Shown: positions 26,477-35,916 of the stretch, piece after piece
Position numbering within the stretch: the first letter of the stretch is position 1
Layout: the number at the start of each line of letters is the position of its first letter
Assembly: GCF_947500045.1 (NCBI RefSeq)
Contig: NZ_CANMQQ010000006.1
Coordinates: forward strand, 124,001-188,000
DNA length: 64,000 bases
Reading direction: 5' to 3'
DNA from: an uncultured Ruegeria sp.
Lineage (GTDB): Bacteria; Pseudomonadota; Alphaproteobacteria; Rhodobacterales; Rhodobacteraceae
Position numbers and translations under genes: made by a program
The notes under the pieces: model-generated
Seen by the model: only the letters and a program-made list of their open reading frames with translations
What the model was told of the DNA's origin: nothing
The model's database searches: none

Positions 26477-26535
26477 AGGGGCGCTGCCCCTCTTGAACCT
26501 GTGGTTCAATTCACCCTCGGAGTATTTGCAAAAAG
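26477..26535 (+). repeat. Dispersed hairpin element, copy C
   Basis: Hairpin 1 AGGGGC-GCT-GCCCCT (26477-26491) and hairpin 2 TTGAACC-TGT-GGTTCAA (26493-26509) are followed by CCCTCGGAGTATTTGC and AAAAAGAT. The order hairpin-hairpin-CCGAGTATTT matches copy B at 5781. It lies between the msrC start and the thiolase stop. Confidence 0.6.
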
Positions 26536-26543
26536 ATAAGGCG

Positions 26544-27716
26544 TCAAATGCGTTCTATCGCGATGGCCGTACCTTCTCCACCGCCGATGCAGATTGCTGC
26601 GACACCACGCTTGAGGTTTCGTTTTTCCAGCGCGTTCAACAGTGTGACCATGATGCGGGCACCAGAGGCGCCGATCGGATGGCCGAGGGCGCAGGCCCCG
26701 CCATTTACGTTCACGATGTCGCGGGACAAACCCATTTCATGCATGAAAGCCATAGGCACAACTGCAAAGGCTTCGTTCACCTCCCACAGATCGACATCTT
26801 CTTTCTTCCAGCCGATACGCTCCAACAGTTTCTGTGCGGCCGGAACAGGGGCAGTTGTGAACAGTCCGGGCGCCTGCGCGTGGCTAGCATGACCGAGAAT
26901 TCGCGCGCGCACGGTCAGGTTCAACGCTTGGGCGGCTTCCGCTGATGCAAGGACCAACGCGGCGGCCCCATCCGAGATCGAGGACGAATTGGCCGCTGTG
27001 ACCGTACCGTCCTTACGAAAGGCTGGTTTCAGTGTGGGTATCTTATCGGGCCGTGCCGATTTCGGCTGCTCATCTGCGCCTAAAACGACCTCGCCCTTAC
27101 GAGACTGAATCGTGATCGGGGCAATTTCTTGATCAAAGGCGCTATTTTCTTGCGCGGACAGGGCATTTGAAAGGGATCGCAGCGCGTATTCGTCCTGAGC
27201 CTCACGCGTGAACTGGTAGGCTTCCGCACAATCTTCGGCGAAGGTTCCCATGAGACGGCCTTTGTCATAGGCGTCCTCGAGCCCGTCCAGAAACATATGG
27301 TCAACCACCTGCCCGTGACCGATCCGGGCGCCGCCGCGCATTTTGGGCAGCAGGTAGGGCGCATTGGTCATGCTCTCCATACCACCGGCGACCATAGTCT
27401 GGGCATGACCCAGCGCGATCTGATCAAACGCAATCATTGCGGCCTTCATGCCAGAACCGCACATTTTGTTCAGCGTTGTGGCGGGCACGTCGTCTGCCAA
27501 ACCGGCCGCAAATCCAGCCTGCCGCGCAGGGGCCTGGCCCTGACCTGCTGGCAGGACGCAGCCCATCAGCACCTCATCAACAGTCTCAGTACCCGCACCT
27601 TCCAGCGCTGCGCGGATTGCAGCCCCACCCAAATCGGCAGCGGAGACGCCGTCGAACATTCCCTGAAAGCCGCCCATCGGCGTACGCGCGGCCCCTGCTA
27701 TCACAACCTCGGTCAT
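26544..27716 (-). CDS. Acetyl-CoA acetyltransferase (thiolase)
   Basis: 390 residues, the normal length of biosynthetic-type thiolases. The acylation Cys86 is in NKMCGSGM, His346 in NGGACALGHPIGASG and the proton-shuttling Cys376 in CIGGGEG. It condenses two acetyl-CoA to acetoacetyl-CoA or the reverse, serving polyhydroxybutyrate or ketone metabolism. No phaB or other PHB genes lie beside it. Start from an ATG with an upstream GGGAGA. Confidence 0.93.
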   Translation of the reverse strand: MTEVVIAGAARTPMGGFQGMFDGVSAADLGGAAIRAALEGAGTETVDEVLMGCVLPAGQGQAPARQAGFAAGLADDVPATTLNKMCGSGMKAAMIAFDQIALGHAQTMVAGGMESMTNAPYLLPKMRGGARIGHGQVVDHMFLDGLEDAYDKGRLMGTFAEDCAEAYQFTREAQDEYALRSLSNALSAQENSAFDQEIAPITIQSRKGEVVLGADEQPKSARPDKIPTLKPAFRKDGTVTAANSSSISDGAAALVLASAEAAQALNLTVRARILGHASHAQAPGLFTTAPVPAAQKLLERIGWKKEDVDLWEVNEAFAVVPMAFMHEMGLSRDIVNVNGGACALGHPIGASGARIMVTLLNALEKRNLKRGVAAICIGGGEGTAIAIERI

Positions 27717-27817
27717 TCGGAATCTCCCTCTGCTTTCGTGTCCATGGATACCGAATGGTAAGAATTACCGTCTAGCGTATTTCTACGATCAAATTGCTAT
27801 GCGAAGGGCGGTTGAAC

Positions 27818-28156
27818 ATGGGGCTTAGCAGCGACATGACCGGCGAAACACAGATCATATCCGTTCATTGCGACCGAATTGATGCCGCGTTGGCGATTCA
27901 ATTCAAAGAAGACATGCGCGCAGAAACTCGAACCGATGCGAAACGGGTCGTACTGGATTTGTCGACTGTTGAGTTCATCGACTCAAGCGGTTTGGGGGCC
28001 ATTGTCGCTGCGATGAAACAATTGGAAGACGGGCGCAGGCTGGATCTGGCCGGGCTGCGCCCGATTGTCGAAAAGGTATTCCGCCTGACGCGTATGGACA
28101 CCGTATTCAGGTTATTCGCATCGCTGGATGAAGCGATTGGCGCAGGCGCAGACTAA
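27818..28156 (+). CDS. STAS-domain anti-sigma factor antagonist
   Basis: 112 residues from ATG 27818 (a TTG at 27794 is the other option). Single STAS domain with VLDLSTVEFIDSSGLGAIV, where Ser56 in DSSG aligns with the phosphorylated serine of SpoIIAA/RsbV. It would bind an anti-sigma kinase when dephosphorylated. An RsbW-like gene follows 22 bases later, so the two form a partner-switching pair. No sigma factor or phosphatase gene lies nearby. Confidence 0.88.
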   Translation: MGLSSDMTGETQIISVHCDRIDAALAIQFKEDMRAETRTDAKRVVLDLSTVEFIDSSGLGAIVAAMKQLEDGRRLDLAGLRPIVEKVFRLTRMDTVFRLFASLDEAIGAGAD

Positions 28157-28178
28157 ACACCGGCAGGAGTGGATTGGC

Positions 28179-28628
28179 GTGGGTTCCAATTGCAAACATG
28201 ACTGCCTGGACGTGAGTTTTCCCGCAACACAGGCCCAAGCCAGTGTCGGGATAGCGACACTAAGCGCACGGTTGGCTGCACACGGCTTGCCAGAGAGCAA
28301 AGCAGACGATGTCAAAATTGCACTGGCTGAAGCGATCAACAACGTGGTTGAGCACGCCTATGCGGGAACCGCCCCCGCCGACATTCAGATTGACTGTTCT
28401 CTCTGCGAGAAAAAACTGGTGATTCAGATCTCGGATACCGGCAGCCCCATGCCGGGATTGCGTGTGCCGAGCGGCCTATTGGCATCTGTCGATACAGCCC
28501 TGCAGGATCTTCCCGAGGGTGGCTTTGGATGGCACCTAATTCACCAGCTTACCAGTGACATACAGTACGAACGCAGGGGCGGTGGCAATCTGCTTTGCCT
28601 ACGATTCGACTTTGATGAGATGCCCTGA
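28179..28628 (+). CDS. RsbW-like serine protein kinase / anti-sigma factor
   Basis: 149 residues from GTG 28179, with AGGAG nine bases upstream; an ATG at 28128 overlaps the STAS gene. GHKL ATPase fold: N-box EAINNVVEHAY and G1-like ISDTGSPMPG, with GGFGWHLIHQL as the ATP-lid region. It would phosphorylate the preceding STAS protein and bind a sigma factor or another output. Confidence 0.85.
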   Translation: MGSNCKHDCLDVSFPATQAQASVGIATLSARLAAHGLPESKADDVKIALAEAINNVVEHAYAGTAPADIQIDCSLCEKKLVIQISDTGSPMPGLRVPSGLLASVDTALQDLPEGGFGWHLIHQLTSDIQYERRGGGNLLCLRFDFDEMP

Positions 28629-28716
28629 CAGGCACCAAATGGCCACAATAACGCCCAGATCGAACCATTGTCGCGCCGCAAACAAACATCATAACCAAGG
28701 GGTAGCTCAGATAGCT

Positions 28717-28763
28717 TCCCTCGGCGCCTAACGTCACAGCCCCCACCCAGTGAACGGCGCCGA
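28717..28763. repeat. Inverted repeat in gene-free stretch
   Basis: CCTCGGCGCC and its exact complement flank a 27-base spacer that has a smaller inner TCAC/GTGA stem. It lies between the RsbW-like stop and the ggt start. It could be a terminator-like hairpin or an operator. No T-run follows on either strand. Confidence 0.45.
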
Positions 28764-28841
28764 GGATCTCCTCCCCCCGGATATCAATGGACAATTTCCC
28801 GCCGCGGCTTAGTCTCTGCATGTTTGCAGAAGGAAAGACTC

Positions 28842-30419
28842 ATGCGCGATTTTCACAAGGCTGGCCGCTCGGAAGTTTTTGCGACCGAAGGGATGTGCGC
28901 AACGTCTCATCCATTGGCCGCCAAAGTGGCGTTGGACATTTTGCAACGCGGCGGCAATGCGATGGATGCCGCCATCGCAGGAGCGGTTCTTCTAGGGATT
29001 TGCGAGCCGCAGATGACCGGATTAGGCGGCGATTGCTTCGTTCTGTATAATCGCGCTGGCGAAAACAGGGTGCGCGCGCTGAATGGTTCAGGTCGTGCCC
29101 CAGCAGCTGCCAATGCGCAAGAATTGCGCGAACGCGGGCTTAGTGCCATTCCCCTGACCAGCCCCGATTCTGTGACTGTCCCTGGCGCGGTGGAAGCGTT
29201 TTGCCGTCTGGCACAAACCGAAGGACGGCTGGGGCTGGACGCGATTTTGCAACCAGCGATACATTACGCTGAGGTCGGCGTACCGGTTTCTCCGCGCGTG
29301 GCGTTTGATTGGAAAAACGGCGCCGCTACGCTGCAAGGCGCTGCGCGTGATCACTATCTGATCGATGGTAAGCCTCCGCAAACTGGTCAAGTATTTCGCG
29401 CACCAGCCCAAGCAGAGGTTCTGCGCCGCGTGGCACAGCACGGGCATGAGGCGTTTTATACCGGCGAGATTGCCGAAGACATGCTTGCGGCTTTGTCCAA
29501 TCTCGGAGGCGTGCATACGGCACCTGATTTCCAGGCGGTACAAAGCGATGAGACATTACCCGTCAGCGGGGATTACGGTGGTGTCGAATTGTTCGAACAC
29601 CCCCCAAACGGTCAGGGCGCAACTGCGATCCTATTGTTGAATATTCTAAAGCATTTCGATCTGGCCGCACTTGATCCGTTGGGCGCCGAGCGTGCGCATA
29701 TCGAGGCCGAGGCCAGCAAACTGGCTTATGACGCGCGCAACCGCTTCATAGCCGACCCCAACCACAGTACCCGCATGGCGCATTTCCTTGCGCCAGAGAC
29801 CGCAGCAAATCTGGCTGCGCTTATCGATCCACAGTGTGCCATGCCCACCGCGGCCCCGCTGACCGAATCCGTTCACAAAGATACCGTCTACATCACCGTG
29901 GTTGACCGGGACCGCATGGCCGTTTCGCTGATCTACTCAATCTACCATGGTTTCGGCTCGGGCATTGCTTCAGAGAAGTTCGGAATATTGCTGCAGAACC
30001 GAGGGGCTGGCTTTAATCTCGAACCTGGCCATCCGAATGAGCTGGCAGGCGGAAAGCGTCCGATGCACACCATCATTCCCGGTCTGTTGCGTGACAATGG
30101 CCGGATTGCGATGCCCTTTGGCGTCATGGGTGGTGCCTATCAACCGACCGGCCATGCCCGGTTTGTATCCAACATGACGGATTTCGGGATGGAGCTGCAG
30201 CAGGCCATGGACATCCCGCGCGCGTTTGCGGATGGCGGTGTCTTAAAACTGGAGCGCGGCTATTCCGACCCAATCAAACAACAATTATCCGATATGGGGC
30301 ACATCATTGAGATTCCGGAAACACCCCTTGGGGGGGCGCAAGCCATTCGAATCTGCAAAACAGGCGTCTTGATAGGGGCAAGTGACCCGCGCAAGGACGG
30401 CTGTGCCCTTGGATACTAA
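28842..30419 (+). CDS. Gamma-glutamyltransferase family protein
   Basis: 525 residues from ATG 28842, with AAGGAAAG upstream. The N-terminal nucleophile hydrolase is complete: large-subunit GGNAMDAA and TGLGGDCF, and the autoprocessing Thr348 in HKDTVYITVVD that begins the small subunit, then GFGSGI and GGAYQPTGH. It hydrolyses or transfers gamma-glutamyl groups from glutathione and related peptides. No signal peptide is seen, unlike the periplasmic E. coli enzyme, so this form is probably cytoplasmic. It is monocistronic. Confidence 0.87.
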   Translation: MRDFHKAGRSEVFATEGMCATSHPLAAKVALDILQRGGNAMDAAIAGAVLLGICEPQMTGLGGDCFVLYNRAGENRVRALNGSGRAPAAANAQELRERGLSAIPLTSPDSVTVPGAVEAFCRLAQTEGRLGLDAILQPAIHYAEVGVPVSPRVAFDWKNGAATLQGAARDHYLIDGKPPQTGQVFRAPAQAEVLRRVAQHGHEAFYTGEIAEDMLAALSNLGGVHTAPDFQAVQSDETLPVSGDYGGVELFEHPPNGQGATAILLLNILKHFDLAALDPLGAERAHIEAEASKLAYDARNRFIADPNHSTRMAHFLAPETAANLAALIDPQCAMPTAAPLTESVHKDTVYITVVDRDRMAVSLIYSIYHGFGSGIASEKFGILLQNRGAGFNLEPGHPNELAGGKRPMHTIIPGLLRDNGRIAMPFGVMGGAYQPTGHARFVSNMTDFGMELQQAMDIPRAFADGGVLKLERGYSDPIKQQLSDMGHIIEIPETPLGGAQAIRICKTGVLIGASDPRKDGCALGY

Positions 30420-30443
30420 AATCTTGCGATAGAGTTACGTAAA

Positions 30444-30770
30444 TCAGTTAAACTGAAAATGTAGCGGGTAAGATCCGTCCTGAAACGGGCCGAACATATT
30501 GGGGATGTCGGGGTGATCAACGGGCTCACCCGATTGGTCCTCGATTAGATTTTGTTCTGAAACATAAGCCACATAGAAGGATTGGTCGTTCTCAGCCAGC
30601 AGGTGATAGAACGGTTGATCTTTCAGAGGGCGGCTATCTTCGGGAATTGCTTCATACCATTCTTCAGAATTCGAAAATTCCGGATCGACATCAAAAATCA
30701 CCCCTCGAAAAGGGTGTCTTTTATGTCGAACCACCTGTCCCAGGCGGTACTTGGCTTGTGTCTTTAACAT
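30444..30770 (-). CDS. hspQ: Heat shock protein HspQ
   Basis: 108 residues from ATG 30770. The HspQ family pattern is seen: AKYRLGQVVRHKRHPFRGVIFDVDPEF, EEWYE and PFYHLLAEND, FYVAYVSEQNL. HspQ is a small protein that affects Lon-type proteolysis and binds hemimethylated DNA in E. coli. The longer frame to 30920 crosses into the AEC gene region. Convergent with ggt. Confidence 0.9.
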   Translation of the reverse strand: MLKTQAKYRLGQVVRHKRHPFRGVIFDVDPEFSNSEEWYEAIPEDSRPLKDQPFYHLLAENDQSFYVAYVSEQNLIEDQSGEPVDHPDIPNMFGPFQDGSYPLHFQFN

Positions 30771-30783
30771 TGTTTCGGCCCCC

Positions 30784-30803
30784 AAAGAGGTTACTACCTC
30801 TTT
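30784..30803. promoter_or_regulatory. Hairpin in the hspQ-AEC divergent gap
   Basis: AAAGAGGT-TACT-ACCTCTTT is a perfect 8-base stem 14 bases upstream of the hspQ start and 48 bases before the AEC transporter start. It could be an operator or a 5' UTR hairpin of hspQ. Confidence 0.4.
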
Positions 30804-30850
30804 TCGGGCGGAAAAGCCAATCATTGAGTGGAAATTCGGGGAAACAGTCT

Positions 30851-31732
30851 GTGCACCTAATACTGACAGTGTTTGAAATCGTGGCCCCTGTGTTCCTTCT
30901 GGCGGGGATCGGATTTGCATGGGTAAAGCTTGGGTTTGAGTATCGGTTGCAATTTGTCACGCGCCTTGCGGTGACGCTTGCCGTGCCCAGCCTGATCTTC
31001 GTCGCACTGATGCAAACCAACATTTCAGGAGGCGATCTGACTCGGTTCACCCTTGCTGCAATCGCCGCTCATGTCGCACTTGCTGCCGTATTTTGGACCT
31101 TCGTACGCCTCACCGGGATGGAGCAGCGCACCTATCTTGCGCCGCTCATTTTTGGCAATACAGGCAATCTGGGTCTGCCGTTGTGCATATTCGCCTTTGG
31201 TCAGACCGGATTGGGCTATGCGGTGATTTTTCTGGCAGTGACCGCCCTGTTCTCGTTCACTTATGGCATCTATCTGGTCGCCGGGCGTGGTGCCTTTGGC
31301 AAGGTACTGCGGGAACCCATGGTCTGGGCCACGTTGCTGGGGGCTTTGTTCCTTTGGCGCGGGTGGGAAACACCTGTGTTTCTGACCAACACGCTGGAAT
31401 TGCTGGGTCAAATGGCAATTCCGATGATGCTGATCACATTAGGCGTAGCAATCGCACGGCTGACAACACAGAAGCTGCGACAGGCGATATGGCTTTCCAT
31501 ATTGAAACTCGCCTTTTGCTTTGGACTCGGCTGGATTCTTGCCGTCGGTTTCGGGTTGGGAGCAGTGGCAACCGGAGTATTGGTTTTGCAAATCTGCACC
31601 CCGGTCGCTGTGACGTCATACCTGCTGGCAGAACGGTTTGATGCCGATTCCGACGCTGTTGCGGGCATGGTCATGGTCTCAACCATATTGTCTGTCGCCG
31701 CAATACCGATAATTCTTGCTATTATTCTGTAG
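30851..31732 (+). CDS. AEC-family (auxin efflux carrier) transporter
   Basis: 293 residues from GTG 30851, preceded by GGGGAAA; another GTG at 30866 is possible. About ten membrane helices, with the family signature FGNTGNLGLPLCIFAFG in the first half and QICTPVAVTSYLLAERF near the C-terminus. AEC proteins move organic acids or similar solutes across the inner membrane; the substrate is unknown. The frame back to 30647 is antisense to hspQ and rejected. Confidence 0.82.
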   Translation: MHLILTVFEIVAPVFLLAGIGFAWVKLGFEYRLQFVTRLAVTLAVPSLIFVALMQTNISGGDLTRFTLAAIAAHVALAAVFWTFVRLTGMEQRTYLAPLIFGNTGNLGLPLCIFAFGQTGLGYAVIFLAVTALFSFTYGIYLVAGRGAFGKVLREPMVWATLLGALFLWRGWETPVFLTNTLELLGQMAIPMMLITLGVAIARLTTQKLRQAIWLSILKLAFCFGLGWILAVGFGLGAVATGVLVLQICTPVAVTSYLLAERFDADSDAVAGMVMVSTILSVAAIPIILAIIL

Positions 31733-31791
31733 CGATTGTGATTTCCTAAAAGCTCAATCTGCGCTAGAATAAAGAAAAAGGCACGAGGCAC

Positions 31792-32370
31792 ATGAGCAGA
31801 ATTCTTTTCGTACTCTTCGGGGTGCTGCTTTTGGCATCCTGTGGCGGTGGGTCGAAACAGCCGCCGAGCAGACTGAATGACGCGTGCAGCATTGCGCGCG
31901 AAAAACCCGATTATATCAAAGCCTTCAAAAGCACCGAGCGCAAATGGGGCGTCCCCGTGCACGTTCAGATGGCCACGATTTATCAGGAAAGCCGATATCG
32001 GCACGACGCGCGTACACCGCACAAATACGTGCTGGGCGTCATTCCGATGGGTCGTCAAAGCAGTGCCTATGGTTATGGTCAGGCACTCGATGGCACGTGG
32101 GAGCAATATCAGCGCGAAACCGGCAAACGCCGCGCCAAGCGGGATCGCATCCGCGATGCCTCGGATTTTATCGGCTGGTACATGAACAAAAGCTACGAGC
32201 GGAACGGCATCCATCCCAGCGACACGCGCAACCAGTATCTGGCCTATCACGAAGGTCACACGGGTTTTGCGCGCGGCAGCTATAACAGCAAATCATGGTT
32301 GCTGAACGTCGCCAGTGATGTCGACGCCCGCGCGCAGCTATATCAGGCGCAGCTGGCCAATTGCCGCTAA
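31792..32370 (+). CDS. Lysozyme-like lipoprotein (transglycosylase fold)
   Basis: 192 residues. The lipoprotein signal LLLASC has the lipidated Cys17. The body resembles lytic transglycosylases: Glu66 in MATIYQESRYR is the expected catalytic acid, with GYGQALDGTWEQYQ and YLAYHEGH later, the family's Gln and aromatic blocks. It probably trims peptidoglycan at the outer membrane. Convergent with lolA; a symmetrical hairpin lies between the stops. Confidence 0.82.
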   Translation: MSRILFVLFGVLLLASCGGGSKQPPSRLNDACSIAREKPDYIKAFKSTERKWGVPVHVQMATIYQESRYRHDARTPHKYVLGVIPMGRQSSAYGYGQALDGTWEQYQRETGKRRAKRDRIRDASDFIGWYMNKSYERNGIHPSDTRNQYLAYHEGHTGFARGSYNSKSWLLNVASDVDARAQLYQAQLANCR

Positions 32371-32375
32371 GCCTG

Positions 32376-32400
32376 TCGGGTCAGCGATCGCCTGACCCGA
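32376..32400. terminator. Bidirectional hairpin between lipoprotein gene and lolA
   Basis: TCGGGTCAG and CTGACCCGA form a perfect 9-base stem with a 7-base loop, 5 bases after the plus-strand stop and spanning the lolA stop. Position between convergent genes suggests a shared terminator. Confidence 0.55.
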
Positions 32401-32977
32401 TTCTGGTTCTACTGGAAAACACGCTTGAATCGAGGTTACCACCCTCGGTCAGTGGCCCTAGCAGTACGGTTGTCTGACCGCCCGCATTGTCGTGTATCAC
32501 CCATTTGCGCAGCTCTACCGGTTCAGAGGTGAACATCAGCTCGATCCGCCCGCTTTCCGGGTTCTTCGGGTCCTGCGCCGTAACAACCGTAGCGGTGCCA
32601 TCAAAATCATGTCCGACGACCATGTTGGCCTGTCCAAGATTGACGTTACGGGCCAGGACCAGTGAAAGCGGTGTTCGCTTTAGCGGGTACTGCTCGGGCG
32701 GCTGGTTTGATTTGGGATCGAAAATCTGAACCGTCCCTGCCCGCGCCAGAACCACGGCGTTGTTAGGCGGATCATATTCAAACCGCATCTTACCTGGGCG
32801 CTGCAACCACAACTTCCCGGTACTTAGCGAACCATCATCATTCACCTGCGTGAACGTGGTCTGAACCGTCTTCAACTGGTTCAGATAGTTGGAGATCTGC
32901 GACAGTGGCAACTTATCCGCGGCCCAAGCGGCGGGCGCAGCCAGTGTCAGAGCAAGGGCAAAAGCAATCTGTTTCAT
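32381..32977 (-). CDS. lolA: Outer-membrane lipoprotein carrier protein LolA
   Basis: 198 residues with a Sec signal ending at AAPAAWA. The mature protein has the LolA beta-sheet pattern (GKLWLQRPGKMRFEYDPP, IELMFTSEPVELRKWVIHD). It carries lipoproteins through the periplasm from LolCDE to the outer membrane. It follows ftsK by 39 bases on the same strand, an arrangement common in alphaproteobacteria. Confidence 0.92.
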   Translation of the reverse strand: MKQIAFALALTLAAPAAWAADKLPLSQISNYLNQLKTVQTTFTQVNDDGSLSTGKLWLQRPGKMRFEYDPPNNAVVLARAGTVQIFDPKSNQPPEQYPLKRTPLSLVLARNVNLGQANMVVGHDFDGTATVVTAQDPKNPESGRIELMFTSEPVELRKWVIHDNAGGQTTVLLGPLTEGGNLDSSVFSSRTRIGSGDR

Positions 32978-33016
32978 GAGACCCAGATAAGCGCTTTGCC
33001 CTTGTTATTAAATATC

Positions 33017-35902
33017 CTACTGCTCAGGAACGAGGATTTCACGTTTGCCCACATGATTTGCCCCGGAAACAACGCCTTCGTCCTCCATCTGCTCAACAAG
33101 TCGCGCAGCCTTGTTGTAGCCAATGGCAAGTTTCCGCTGAATGTAGGATGTCGAGCATTTGCGATCCTTGATCACAATCGCCACCGCCTGATCATAGAGC
33201 GCGTCTTCACCATTGGTGTTGCCACCTGTGTTCAAACCCAAAACCGCATCGATATTGTCGGCCTTGTCCTCGGCTGGGCCTTCCAGAACGGTACCTACAT
33301 AAGCTGGCGGGCCGAACTGTTTCAGGTGGTTGACGATTTCTTCGACCTCTTCGTCCGAGACAAAGGGCCCGTGGCAACGGGTGATCTTGGCGCCGCCTGC
33401 CATATAGAGCATATCGCCCTGCCCCAGCAGTTGCTCGGCACCCATTTCGCCAAGAATGGTTCGGCTGTCGACTTTCGAAGTTACCTGGAACGAAATCCGG
33501 GTTGGGAAGTTCGCCTTGATTGTGCCGGTGATCACATCGACCGAAGGGCGCTGCGTCGCCATGATCAGGTGAATCCCCGAGGCCCGTGCCATTTGTGCCA
33601 GACGCTGAATGCAGGCCTCGATCTCTTTACCGGCGACCATCATCAGGTCGGCCATCTCATCGACGATAACGACGATATAGGGCATCGCTTCGGGCGCGAA
33701 TTCCTCGGTCTCGAACATCGGTTCACCGGTTTCATCATCAAACCCGGTTTGGACCGTACGGCTGAACAGCTCGCCCTTGGCCAGCGCATCCTTCACGCGA
33801 CCATTGTAACCCGCGATGTTTCGCACACCCATTTTGGACATCTTGCGATAACGGTCCTCCATCTCGCCCACGACCCATTTCAAGGCCACAACCGCCTTTT
33901 TCGGGTCGGTCACAACCGGAGACAACAGATGCGGGATGCCATCATAAACAGACAGTTCCAGCATCTTGGGGTCGATCATGATCAGGCGGCATTCATCTGG
34001 CGTCAGCTTATACAGCAACGACAGAATCATCGTGTTGATTGCCACCGACTTACCGGAACCGGTGGTCCCCGCGATCAGCAGGTGAGGCATCTTTGCCAGG
34101 TTGGCCACCACGGATTCACCACCGATATCCTTGCCCAATGCAAGCGGCAGCGCCTGATTGCCGTCGCCGAAATCTCGGCTGGAAAGGATTTCTCGCAGCA
34201 CCACCATCTCGCGGTTTTCGTTGGGCAGCTCGATGCCGATCACCGAACGTCCCGGCAAGGTCGAAACACGCGCAGAAAGCGCTGACATAGACCTTGCGAT
34301 ATCGTCTGCCAGACCAATAACTCGGCTGGCCTTAAGACCCGGAGCGGGTTCGAGTTCGTACATGGTGACGACGGGACCGGGGCGAACGCTGACGATCTCA
34401 CCCTTTACGCCGTAATCATCCAACACGTTTTCGAGCATCCGGGCATTTTCTTCCAACGCCTCATCACTCAGATGATGGCGCTGAATGCTGGCCGGGTTAG
34501 ACAACAGGCTCAACGGCGGCAGTTCAAAATCGGAATGCTGTTCTTCGAACGAAAGCGTCGGTTGTGCCTCGGCCTGCGCCCTGCGCGACGGCGGAGGTGT
34601 GCGGCGAACCGGCTGGGCCACCACGGGCTTGCGCGGCTCAGCAACCGGAATCTTGACCCCCTGTAACTGTTGTGGCGCAGGCTCGGCTGCGTTCTCGAAC
34701 ACCGCGTCGTCATCATAGTCCGGCTCAGGGATATAATCGGGCTGCGCCAGCAACGAAGCGTTCGAACCTGCTGTCAATTGGGGTTCGGGAGGAAGACCCG
34801 CCGACGTTACCGGGGGCTCGGGCGGCAAGTCATCAATCGCGCCCGATTCCAGTATCAGCGGATCGGGACCCCTGCCCCGCCCTTTGGTCAATGGCAGGTT
34901 TGGATCAGGTTCGGGCGTCAACTCGCCAGCTGCTACCTTACGACTGCGCACGGCGGCAGAGATTTTGGACCGGATACGGTCCTCTTTGGGCATGTCATAG
35001 TAACCTTCGACCGCGACAGGATCGACCAGCTCTGGCTCAGGCATCGGATCGGGACGACGGATCAGCGAGGGCATCCGCGCCAGAAGACCCATTTTCTGCA
35101 CTGGCTCCTCCAACTCGGGCTCTTCGAAAATCGGATCGGCATAGGCGAGATCATCCTCAAACTCTGCCTGCACGGGCATGGCGCGTTCGGCACGGTGTTC
35201 AGCCCATTGTGCCTTCCGGTCCCGCGCAGCCCGCGCCGTGGCAGAGGCCCCCCGGCCCAACGCGTTCATCAACAGGTCATAGGCCATAACAAGACCCAGC
35301 AGGAAGGCGCGAAATCCTGTGCGCACGTCCGCTTTGGTAAAGCCCAGCACAAATACACCCATCGCCAGCATCCCGACCGCCATGGCCAGCGACATCAGCT
35401 TGACCAGAAAATGCGAAGAGATCGGTAGCAGCGTCAGCAATGCACCAATCACGGTGTCGCCAAACAGACCACCCAGCCCATAGCTATGCGTCGCACGCCA
35501 TTCGGCCCCCGGCACCAGCGTTGCGGCGTAGACCGCCAGAACGGCGATCCAGATCGGTGCAAAAATCAGACGGGCAATAGCACGATCTTCGCCCAAATGG
35601 CCCGCAAACCGCACGCCCCATGTCGTCAACACAAGAGCAATGCCCAGGCTGCCCCAGCCCACAATCATGAACAGCGGCGCAGCGATCGAGGCCCCCACAC
35701 GCCCCATCCAGTTCTGCACCGGCGCGTCGGTCGAAACCATCCAGTTTGGATCCTCCGGCGAATACGACCAGATCATTGCAGCGGCGGCCAAGCCCAGCAA
35801 AATCAGGGCAATCCCGATAAGCTCTTTGCTTCGCCGTTCGATGGCGGCCTGCGTAGTGCTGTCTAACAGCGGGTCGCGGTTGCGCGCGTTATAAGATGCC
35901 AT
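33017..35902 (-). CDS. ftsK: DNA translocase FtsK
   Basis: 961 residues from ATG 35902. The N-terminal part (about 30-210) has four membrane helices, then a proline-rich acidic linker (about 230-470), and the C-terminal motor. Walker A is [12 protein letters not shown] near residue 614, the Walker B-type region is [14 protein letters not shown], and the gamma domain at the end ([22 protein letters not shown]) recognises KOPS sequences. It moves DNA at the septum and activates XerCD recombination. It follows the aminotransferase gene by 14 bases and precedes lolA. Confidence 0.95.
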   Translation of the reverse strand: MASYNARNRDPLLDSTTQAAIERRSKELIGIALILLGLAAAAMIWSYSPEDPNWMVSTDAPVQNWMGRVGASIAAPLFMIVGWGSLGIALVLTTWGVRFAGHLGEDRAIARLIFAPIWIAVLAVYAATLVPGAEWRATHSYGLGGLFGDTVIGALLTLLPISSHFLVKLMSLAMAVGMLAMGVFVLGFTKADVRTGFRAFLLGLVMAYDLLMNALGRGASATARAARDRKAQWAEHRAERAMPVQAEFEDDLAYADPIFEEPELEEPVQKMGLLARMPSLIRRPDPMPEPELVDPVAVEGYYDMPKEDRIRSKISAAVRSRKVAAGELTPEPDPNLPLTKGRGRGPDPLILESGAIDDLPPEPPVTSAGLPPEPQLTAGSNASLLAQPDYIPEPDYDDDAVFENAAEPAPQQLQGVKIPVAEPRKPVVAQPVRRTPPPSRRAQAEAQPTLSFEEQHSDFELPPLSLLSNPASIQRHHLSDEALEENARMLENVLDDYGVKGEIVSVRPGPVVTMYELEPAPGLKASRVIGLADDIARSMSALSARVSTLPGRSVIGIELPNENREMVVLREILSSRDFGDGNQALPLALGKDIGGESVVANLAKMPHLLIAGTTGSGKSVAINTMILSLLYKLTPDECRLIMIDPKMLELSVYDGIPHLLSPVVTDPKKAVVALKWVVGEMEDRYRKMSKMGVRNIAGYNGRVKDALAKGELFSRTVQTGFDDETGEPMFETEEFAPEAMPYIVVIVDEMADLMMVAGKEIEACIQRLAQMARASGIHLIMATQRPSVDVITGTIKANFPTRISFQVTSKVDSRTILGEMGAEQLLGQGDMLYMAGGAKITRCHGPFVSDEEVEEIVNHLKQFGPPAYVGTVLEGPAEDKADNIDAVLGLNTGGNTNGEDALYDQAVAIVIKDRKCSTSYIQRKLAIGYNKAARLVEQMEDEGVVSGANHVGKREILVPEQ

Positions 35903-35916
35903 TTTGCCCTCGTACC

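Noticed and set aside
28697..28763. tRNA-like GGGGTAGCTCAG beginning
   Set aside because: No T-loop, anticodon arm or acceptor pairing could be drawn; the match is limited to the first 12 bases.
28549..28821. 90-residue minus-strand frame with a hydrophobic stretch
   Set aside because: No ribosome site upstream, it overlaps the RsbW-like gene and contains the inverted repeat as codons; the hydrophobic part might be real but cannot be supported.
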